Positions 57,107 through 64,000 of a DNA stretch of 64,000 nucleotides are shown piece by piece. Numbering within the stretch: the stretch's first letter is position 1; each line of letters starts with the position of its first letter. The translations under genes and the position numbers were made by a program. This DNA comes from Oryza sativa Japonica Group (Eukaryota > Streptophyta > Magnoliopsida > Poales > Poaceae), in NCBI RefSeq assembly GCF_034140825.1, contig NC_089042.1:26255001-26319000 (forward strand), given 5' to 3'. The notes below the pieces were generated by a model. The model saw only the letters and a list, made by a program, of their open reading frames with translations, searched no databases and had not been told where the DNA came from.

Positions 57107-58543
57107 TCACGACGCGGCGGACATGGCCATGGATTTCCTCTTGCCCTTGGCGATCTTGGCCGTGTCGAGCTTGTAGTAGTGGACGAACCAGTCGACGAAG
57201 CGGCGGAGGCCGGCGTCGAGGGGGGTCGCCGGGCGGTAGCCGAAGTCGCGCGCGGCGTGGCTGACGTTGGCGTGGGTGAACGGCACGTCGCCATTGCTGG
57301 GCATGGTGACGACGCGCTTGTTCGCCTTCCTGCCGAGGAGCTTCTCGAGGATGGCGACCATGCGGGTGACCGGCACCGGCGAGGTGTTGCCGAGGTTGTA
57401 GACGCGGAGCGGCGCCGGGCCGCGCTTCTTGCCGGACTTGGTGCCGGTGCTCTCGCCGGCCGTGTCGAGCGCGCCGAGGCAGCCCTTGACGACGTCGTCG
57501 ATGTAGGTGAAGTCGCGGCGCGCGTCGGCGCCGTCGGCGGTGCGGAACAGCGTGATGGGCTCGCCAGCGACGATGCTGCGGGCGAAGGAGAAGTAGGCCA
57601 TGTCGGGGCGGCCCCACGGCCCGTACACGGTGAAGAAGCGGAGGCCGGTGATGGAGAGGCCGTAGATGTGGTTGTACGCGTGGGCGATGGCCTCGCCGGC
57701 CTTCTTGGTCGCCGCGTACAGCGACGCCGGCCGGTCGGTGCGGTGCTCCTCGGAGAAGGGCGCGTCGGTGTTGAGCCCGTACACCGACGACGAGGACGCC
57801 CACACGATCGCCGGCTGCGGGTCGGCGTGCTTGGCGGCGACCTCGAAGACGCTGACGAGGCCGGCGACGTTGGACGCGACGTACGTCTGCGGCGCGCGCA
57901 TCGCGTAGCGCACCCCGGCCTGCGCGGCGAGGTGGAGCACGTGCGTGAAGCGCGCCGCGTCGAACAGCCGCTCCAGCAGCGCGGCGTCGTTGATGTCGGC
58001 GTCGAGCACGGCGACGCCGCGCGACGCCAGCAGTCGCTGCCGCGCCCGCTTCAGGGACGGGTCGTAGTAGGAGTTGAAGTTGTCGAGCCCCACCACGCCG
58101 TCCCCGCGCGCCCGGAGCGCCAGCGAGCAGTGCGCGCCGACGAACCCGGCGGCGCCCGTCACCAGCACCGACAAGCCCCCGTCCCTCCTCGGCGCCGCGC
58201 TCCTCCTCACCTCCTTCTCCCACGCCGCGCCCCCATACGCCACCGCCGCCGACGACCCAAGCAAGCTCCGGTGCGACGACCGCGACGCCGCCCTGTGCTT
58301 CCCGTTCGCGGCGGCGGCGGCGGAGGAGAGGTGGAAGGAGTGGGACAGCAGCGACGGGTAGTGCACGGTGAAGAGGCAGACGAGGCAGAGCGTCGCCAGG
58401 ATGGTTGCCCGGAACAGCAGGTGCGACGACGCCGACAGGAGCTTGCCGCTCGCCACCCGGCGCACCATCAGCGCCCCGCCACCACCGCCCCCCAGCTTCA
58501 CCCCCTTCGCCGCCGCGTCCACCACGCCGGAGTGCGGCATCAT
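57107..58543 (-). CDS. UDP-glucuronate 4-epimerase (GAE family)
   Basis: Golgi type II membrane enzyme that converts UDP-glucuronate to UDP-galacturonate, the donor for pectin synthesis. Intronless, 478 residues from the first of two adjacent ATGs (MMPHSGVV). Upstream the frame stays open to 58810, but that part is polyglutamine and low complexity and lies past a TATA-like site, so I exclude it. A single membrane segment lies at about 42-66 (LLFRATILATLCLVCLFTV). The NAD-binding motif GAAGFVG is at 130-136, the serine-rich catalytic strand WASSSSVYG at 248-256 and the YAATK catalytic pair (Y276, K280) follows. RFFTVYGPWGRPDMAYFSF and RRDFTYIDDVVKG are characteristic of the family. The protein ends in a short basic tail. 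All key residues are present and intronless structure is usual for the family. Confidence 0.96.
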   Translation of the reverse strand: MMPHSGVVDAAAKGVKLGGGGGGALMVRRVASGKLLSASSHLLFRATILATLCLVCLFTVHYPSLLSHSFHLSSAAAAANGKHRAASRSSHRSLLGSSAAVAYGGAAWEKEVRRSAAPRRDGGLSVLVTGAAGFVGAHCSLALRARGDGVVGLDNFNSYYDPSLKRARQRLLASRGVAVLDADINDAALLERLFDAARFTHVLHLAAQAGVRYAMRAPQTYVASNVAGLVSVFEVAAKHADPQPAIVWASSSSVYGLNTDAPFSEEHRTDRPASLYAATKKAGEAIAHAYNHIYGLSITGLRFFTVYGPWGRPDMAYFSFARSIVAGEPITLFRTADGADARRDFTYIDDVVKGCLGALDTAGESTGTKSGKKRGPAPLRVYNLGNTSPVPVTRMVAILEKLLGRKANKRVVTMPSNGDVPFTHANVSHAARDFGYRPATPLDAGLRRFVDWFVHYYKLDTAKIAKGKRKSMAMSAAS

Positions 58544-58634
58544 CTGCTGCTGCTGCTGTTTGCTGCCAAGGTGTTCGACCGCGTGCGCGAGAGTGTGAGA
58601 GTGAGAGTGGAGTGAGGTGAGTGAGAGGTGGTGG

Positions 58635-58643
58635 CTATAATAA
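58635..58643 (-). promoter_or_regulatory. TATA-like box of the epimerase gene
   Basis: Reads ttattatag on the minus strand, about 92 bp before the ATG. This spacing suits a 5' UTR of about 60 nt that includes the CT-rich and CAG-repeat sequence. Confidence 0.45.
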
Positions 58644-59367
58644 CACGCGGCGTGGTGGGCAGCGGGCGGAGGAGGCGCGGGAGGGACCGCGGATTTGGGT
58701 CGTTTTACCGGCAAAACAAGCTGAGTTTGGGTGCAGCGGCGACGCAACCGTGTGTGCGTGTGGGTTGGGGGAGACGCGCAGCTGCGGCGTGCGGGCGTGT
58801 CAGAAATCACCGCGTCGAGGTGAGAGTGGATTTATCTGGGTTGCTTTGCCAGGTAGTGGCCGGCCAATCAACTCAAAGCACTTGCCCACACGGTACGTAG
58901 GAGTACTGTACATATACACCCTCTCAAAAAGAGGGGGAAAAAAGCAGGTTGGACATGAGCCTTGTAGTTTTGTAGTCCAACGCGGTTTCATTTCTGAGTT
59001 GATGAAAATGTAGTTATATCTTTTTTTTTCCCGTGTTGGGTAGAGTTGGAGTGAGCAAGAAATGGTGAGAAAATTTCTTGTTTTCTCTGCGCATGTTTCC
59101 AAACTCTTGAAAGGCTGCGGTTTTTTAAAAAATAATCTATAGTAAAGTTACTTAAAAATTGTTTTAATTTATTTTTAAATTTGAAACAATTAACTCTTAA
59201 TTAATAATATGCTAATGGCTCATATCAATTTACGTATCAACTTTTCGCTCCTCTCAAACTCAGCCTTAGGATGGATTATAAGTGAGGTCGATAACAGTTG
59301 TACCATTTTGAGGAATAGAAAGAAAATATTTATCAAAATAGGACAAAGAGACTCCGGGTGTGTTTAG

Positions 59368-59652
59368 GCCTGGTTTAGTTCCCAACTTTTTCTTCAAACT
59401 TCCAACTTTTTCATCACATCGAAACTTTCCTACACACACAAACTTCCAACTTTTCTGTCACATCGTTCCAATTTCAATCAAACTTCTAATTTTGACGTGA
59501 ACTAAACACACCCTTAGTTCACAACAAAATTGGAAGTTTTGTTGAAATTGGAACGACACGATGGAAAAGTTGGAAACTTGTGTGTAGAAAAATTTTGATA
59601 CGATGGAAAAGTTGAAAGTTTGAAGAAAAAAATTAGAACTAAACTCGGCCTC
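59368..59652. repeat. Two 'tgtttag' MITEs in opposite orientation
   Basis: The copy at 59368-59513 runs 'ggtttagttcccaacttttt' to 'gacgtgaactaaacacaccc'. The next at 59514-59652 runs in reverse, 'tagttcacaacaaaattgga' to 'agaactaaactcggcc'. The adjacent inverted pair could fold into a hairpin of about 130 bp. Confidence 0.75.
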
Positions 59653-59682
59653 CATATCTCAGAATGCTACAAGAGATACTAT

Positions 59683-59788
59683 CGCCGTGTTTAGTTTCAA
59701 AGTTTTTCTTCAAACTTACAACTTTTCCATCATATCATTCCAATTTTAATCAAACTTCCAATTTTGGTATGAACTAAACACAACCTAT
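59683..59788. mobile_element. Short 'tgtttag' MITE, third copy
   Basis: Begins 'gccgtgtttagtttcaaag' and ends 'ggtatgaactaaacacaacc'. It is shorter than the other copies because an inner block ('ctacacacacaaacttcc') is missing. Confidence 0.7.
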
Positions 59789-60425
59789 AAGAGACATTAA
59801 CCTACTTGATCTAGCACCTGAAAAAAGTTTTTTGAAGAAAAACCAAATAAATAAACGCTGACCACCGTCTTTATTCTTTCGACAGAATAACAAACCGAGG
59901 TCATTGAACAAGTTGGAAACCTGAACCCAAAGTTAGCACCACCGATTTGATCATCGACGACCCGATAGACAAACCTCCACAGGTCTTCATTGATGACCTC
60001 GTCTACGGGATAGTTACAAACAAAGAGATAAAAAAAAAAGCAAAATGACTATTGGCAGACCAAACTCCATGAACATCATGGAAGGCAAACATCATGTAGT
60101 TATAACAGTATCATTTACTCATTAAACAAGTTGAAATATAAGTATTTATGTGCATATATGAATATTTAGGTGCCAAATTGCCAGTGCAACTATGAGCATT
60201 ATGAACAGCGTCTAGAATGGAGAGATCAATCGAGTACCTGAGAAGCGATCTCTTGATCTAGACCTAATTGGCTTAATGAATAATGACATCTAGGTGAATA
60301 AAATAGATCAAAGTGGAAAGGTCCAAACTAATATGAAATTTTCCATTTGGTATATAGCCCACGATAACATGGTGAGCATTGATGGGGTCTACCTTATAAT
60401 TAGCTAGCTTATCCTCGTCTTTGTG

Positions 60426-60662
60426 ATTAATCGTGCTCTCCCTCCTTCCGATTTTCAATGTTTGTTGTTATCTACTTTTAGACATATGTTTAATTATTCG
60501 TCTTATTTTAAAAGATCATGTTATTATTATTTATTATATTTAATTTATTTTACTATTAGAAAAATAAACACAACTTATATTTTAAAGAGAATAAGATGAA
60601 TGGTCAAACATAAATTCAAAACTGAACGGCGTCAAACATTAAAACCCAAATTAAAGGGAATA
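60426..60662. mobile_element. Stowaway-like MITE
   Basis: Left 'ctctccctccttccgatttt' and right 'aaacccaaattaaaggga' are worn inverted ends. Inner arms contain 'attcgtcttattttaaa' and 'aacggcgtcaaacatta', as in the 2.3 and 8.7 kb elements. Confidence 0.55.
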
Positions 60663-60677
60663 TATACTCAGTACTAC

Positions 60678-61050
60678 TCCCTCCGTTTCTAAATATTTAA
60701 CGCCGTTGACTTTTTTAAACATGTTTGACCGTTCGTCTTATTCTAAAAATTTAAGTAATTATTAATTATTTTCTTATCATTTGATTTATTGTTACATATA
60801 CTTTTATGTATACATATAGTTTTACATATTTCACAAAAGTTTTTGAATAAGACGAACGGTCAAACATATTTAAAAAAGTCAACGGCGTCAAATATTTTCA
60901 CTGTGTTTAGTTTTAAACTTCCAACTTTTCCATCACATCAAAATTTTCCTACACACATAAACTTTCAACTTTTTCGTCAAATCGTTTCAATTTCAACCAA
61001 ACTTTCAATTTTGGCGTGAACTAACACACCCTTAGAAACGGCGGGAGTAT
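60678..61050. mobile_element. Stowaway-like MITE split by a 'tgtttag' MITE
   Basis: Left ctccctccgtttctaaatat and right ttagaaacggcgggag are inverted ends. The arms pair 'aacgccgttgactttttt' with 'aaaaaagtcaacggcgtc'. A short element at about 60899-61031 (cactgtgtttagttttaaac to gaactaacacaccc) interrupts the right arm just inside the end. Confidence 0.75.
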
Positions 61051-62047
61051 CTAGTACTAAATAATTGCCGTTTTCTTATCTTTCAGAAAAGTACTTGTCT
61101 TTCTTAACATGCAATGCATACTATGTACGTTGTACTTTGCCCAGTATTCAACTCTGATGAGTTGGATGACAGTTTGGAAAGGGTGTGAACGGATGAACTG
61201 ATGGTGCTTTGGAGACTTTTGAACATGGTTTAATTTGCTGGCCGGATTTTCTAATGCATTTTCCTTTTAATTTAATTACATTTACCTCCATACTTCATCA
61301 ACACGAAAAGGGAAAGTGTCTTCCCATAGGCCAATCTGACAAAGTTAGATAATCCTAATGACAAGCCATACAGGAGTCAGGACAAGTAGTAGAGTATCAG
61401 TATATAGCCTAAGCCCCTATGCAAAGCTTTGAGTTCATGAAGTGATTATAATAAATCACAGCGCTTAATTAATCACATCATGGCAATGGGCTAGCAAATT
61501 AGGGCAAGTTGAGCCGATGGACTCACTTGTAAATCACTCCTGTTTAGTATAATCAATGCGACTCTGAAGAAACTTTCTGCATTTCTGTATCATTTCTTTA
61601 TGTCAAACTGATGTGTGATTTAATTAGTAGTTGCTCTTCCAAGACTCCAAAAATTGGTATTCTAGTCCTGAATTCATGATCGATTTGATGACAAAGGTCA
61701 GCAACTCACATGCACGCATGTACTACAGCATTCTTCATCCATCCAACGGTTGGTACGTGGTATATACGTGGTAATAGCTAGCTAGCTTCGTACTAAGCTA
61801 GCGCCATTACTGTCGTCGCCGTATGATCGATATCGATCGCAATGTGCAGCCACGTGCGACCCCACGCGCGCGGCGGCCGCACGCCGGAAACGGGAGACGG
61901 TGGTTGGCCGCCGGGATATCAGACCGGCGGCGGCCGGCCGCCGCCGGCTGAAGTAGTCCGTGTGCATCCAACACACAGCTAGCTGCACGCAACTATAGTC
62001 AGTGTATGGTCTAGTTGAGTTGTGTGGCAACGATGACATCAGTCTAA
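61051..62047. other. Intergenic, no gene recognised
   Basis: AT-rich except for a short GC-rich island at about 61850-61950 whose minus-strand frames have no recognisable domain. Confidence 0.45.
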
Positions 62048-62388
62048 GGGCCTGTTAGTTCCCCGAAAATTTTTCCCAAAAACATCGCATCGAATTTTTG
62101 GCCACATGTATGAAGCATTAAATATAGATAAAAAAAATTAATTGCACAGTTATGGGAGAAATCGCGAGACGAACCTTTTAAGCATAATTAGTCCGTGATT
62201 AGCCATAAGTGCTATAGTAACCCATATATGCTAATGATGGCTTAATTAGTCTCAAAAGATTCGTCTCGCGGTTTCCAGGTGAGTTCTGAAATTAGTTTTT
62301 TTATTCGTGTCCGAAAACTCCTTCCGACATCCGGTCAAACGTTCGATGTGACACTCAAAAAATTCATTTTCCCCAACTAAACACACCC
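62048..62388. mobile_element. Tourist-like MITE (341 bp)
   Basis: Begins gggcctgttagttccccgaa and ends ccccaactaaacacaccc, flanked by the duplication TAA at 62045-62047 and 62389-62391. The inner words 'gcgagacgaaccttttaagc' and 'aaaagattcgtctcgcggt' pair as inverted copies, a layout very common in rice. Confidence 0.85.
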
Positions 62389-62391
62389 TAA

Positions 62392-63365
62392 TTGAGTTGC
62401 GCTTCAGTATGGACTAGGTTGTTGTCCTAACCCTGGTATTTTCTGATAAAGTCGGAGTCGCCCAAGTATTGGTGTGATGACGATAACATTGCGTCTTTGC
62501 CAGTGTATGGGAGCCCTGTTTTCTTTTAGCTTGTTGTACATGAATGGCTTTTGTTGAGTACGTAGAGCTCGGTTGTCCTGCTCTCGTTTTTTTGGTAGCT
62601 TAGTTTAGTTGGTGGAATGTCGTAATAGTTGTGGTTTTTACCTAGTTTTCTCTAATTAATGGTGCATTGTACGGTTTGGTCCCGTTCTCTCCTTAAAATG
62701 GGACACTTCTTCTATATATAAAATGTCGGTAACGGTTTGACTGTTAGAAAAAAAAGAAATCCGTGTATAGTCACGAAATTCCTAAGTTGGTGGGATCGAG
62801 AAAAGTGATATGCTACTTATGAGATGTTTTTACATGATGGGATGAAAATGTCCCCCGTGTTTTGGGACGGTATTCCGGACTCGAGGAACACTACATTCGA
62901 CCATGTTTCTTGTGACTACAAAATACTTAGTAGTATTGTCGTTGCGTCCTCACTGCCAACTATTTTCTCGAATATCGTTGATATTTGAAAAAAAATGGCT
63001 GATCATCGAAAAACACTATTTGTAGTTCAGGTTCAACGGTGTTGGCGTGTCGCTGGCTCTATCACCGTGCGTCCATAGTGCAAAGGTGAATAGTAGTAGT
63101 GCTTCCAGTGGTAACTGATTGTCTGAATTAACTACAGAGAGATATTAGTGTGGTTGATGAGACCTTGGTATAATAAGGCAGTGATAGTGACCTTAGTTTC
63201 TGAGAATTTATAGTTTAGTTTATAATGGCACGGTCATGCATGCATGCTGATGAAGTGATGATCATTGCTGATCGATCGACCATGGCACTGACCAAATTAA
63301 AAAGAAGGCGAGACCACAACAGGTAGCGATATATATGATGGTCCATAAGAGTCGTATCATGCAAC
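62392..63365. other. Intergenic, no gene recognised
   Basis: No coding evidence. The 62400-62750 part, T-rich and ending in 'gttagaaaaaaaagaaa', could be the 3' tail of an old retroposon, but I cannot support a family. Confidence 0.4.
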
Positions 63366-63387
63366 AAATTGCAATGTCTGAATTAGT

Positions 63388-63525
63388 TAGGCAGGGCCAT
63401 TATTAACCAATTGCATCTTCCTTCTTTTGCTACAGCAAGCTGTCAAGCTGAGCATACGTCCTCCTCTCCGCCTGGCCAATAAATCCTTCATAATGTCAGG
63501 ATCAGTAATCACTTCAATGACCATC
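63388..63525 (-). CDS. Possible terminal coding exon, partial gene
   Basis: On the minus strand a short frame reads LEAVFKMVIEVITDPDIMKD, then LLARRRGGRMLSLTACC, then SKRRKMQLVNNGPA and a TAA. The residue mix looks protein-like and a usable acceptor (gtgtgAG) precedes it; upstream in frame is a TGA. On the minus strand, a strong donor gctgctagGTGAGT near 63945 could belong to an earlier exon, and the gene would extend past the window edge. I recognise no family. It could equally be a chance frame. Confidence 0.3.
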
Positions 63526-64000
63526 TTGAACACTGCCTCCAGTGCTCACACAAAAACTTGTCACTTTTCTGAATCATTTTGCTGTTCTTGATCCAGGGAA
63601 AGTCTGTAGCTAGGGACAAAATCGATATTATGCTATCATAGATTTCATCGGAATGTCAACTTTTTAGCGTGTCATTTACAAAATACCTTCATAACTAATA
63701 TTCTAACATATTATTTTTATTTTAGAGTGATATTTTAGCGAACCAGAATACATTCTACTGAACCCTCTTTCTACTATGGTGGTGGGCTTCTGAGAAGTGA
63801 TGGACCTACAGATTACAGCTCATTCCAAAGTCTGAAGATTCAGAGACAGACATCACTCGGGTATCGTAGAGATCACTCATGCACATCGCAAACGACAAGG
63901 CGAGATGCGCGTCGAAATCGATTCAATGCACTCGGAGGACTCACCTAGCAGCAGACAGCAGCTCAAGAAATAAAAAAAGAAAGATTCAGATTTTCAGAAA
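63526..64000. other. Window end, possible intron or 5' region
   Basis: AT-rich sequence with a splice-donor-like site near 63945 on the minus strand and nothing else that I can support. Confidence 0.3.

Larger units (their letters stand above)
58644..60425. other. Epimerase upstream region and MITE cluster
   Basis: 58644-59020 is the epimerase promoter. 59025-59270 is a MITE of the 'aaactcttgaaagg' group (left 'gggtagagttggagtgagc', right 'gctcctctcaaactcagcct'). 59368-59788 holds three short 'tgtttag' elements. 59790-60425 has no recognised content. Confidence 0.5.

Noticed and set aside
56966-58615. Plus-strand frame opposite the epimerase gene
   Set aside because: Low-complexity arginine/histidine/valine sequence caused by GC-rich codons of the real gene.
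58544-58810. N-terminal extension of the epimerase to an upstream ATG
   Set aside because: The extra 89 codons are polyglutamine, serine/histidine and low complexity, overlap the TATA-like site and are absent from the family.
1-64000. LTR retroelements or other virus-like fossils
   Set aside because: I saw no paired long terminal repeats, primer-binding site, or recognisable gag, protease, integrase or reverse-transcriptase motif. Short solo terminal fragments could still be hidden in the unassigned stretches.

Overview
The window reads as nuclear DNA of a grass, almost certainly rice (Oryza, AA-genome type). The grounds are very GC-rich first exons next to AT-rich introns, short plant-type introns, and a dense scatter of small elements with rice-type ends: Stowaway-like elements with TA duplications, Tourist-like elements with TAA duplications, Pack-MULEs, a tRNA-derived SINE and a Helitron. 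Species is inferred from family resemblance and was not checked by a search.

Layout. 1-9.8 kb has no recognisable gene and is filled with small repeats. 9.86-11.25 kb (-) is a two-exon jacalin-type lectin. 12.39-14.96 kb (-) is a two-exon RabA5-class small GTPase. 15.6-17.8 kb is transposon territory: a Pack-MULE carrying a broken berberine-bridge-enzyme-like gene, a Stowaway element with a SINE inside it, and a Helitron. 18.55-19.52 kb (-) is a small three-exon gene for an EPFL9/STOMAGEN-type secreted cysteine-rich peptide, easy to miss because its longest exon is 231 bp. 23.75-25.45 kb is a second Pack-MULE with a broken polyamine-transporter-like fragment. It ends about 170 bp before the start codon of an intronless PPR gene (25.6-27.0 kb, +). 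30.2-34.3 kb (+) is a 13-exon, three-FKBP-domain plus TPR co-chaperone/PPIase with one GC-AG intron. Convergent to it, 34.8-39.4 kb (-) is a five-exon gene for a large acidic protein with an N-terminal zinc-knuckle-like motif. 41.7-44.8 kb (-) is a GH17 beta-1,3-glucanase with an X8 domain whose last coding exon is only 38 nt. 45.6-49.3 kb (-) encodes a lysine-rich nuclear-type protein; its large intron holds a Tourist-like element inserted into a copy of its own family. 51.9-53.5 kb is a third Pack-MULE carrying an LRR ectodomain fragment of a TMK-type receptor kinase. 57.1-58.5 kb (-) is an intronless UDP-glucuronate 4-epimerase. 58.8-64 kb is mostly repeats, with one possible terminal coding exon near 63.4-63.5 kb (-).

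The host genes do not form a pathway; they are ordinary independent plant genes. Two act on the cell wall (GH17 glucanase, UDP-glucuronate epimerase), one on stomatal patterning (EPFL9), one on membrane traffic (RabA5), one on organelle RNA (PPR) and one on chaperone function (FKBP). The main interest is the transposon record: three Pack-MULEs with exact 9-bp target duplications in 38 kb, two of one terminal family, and several clean nested insertions that give a relative time order. I found no evidence for a wholly new system.
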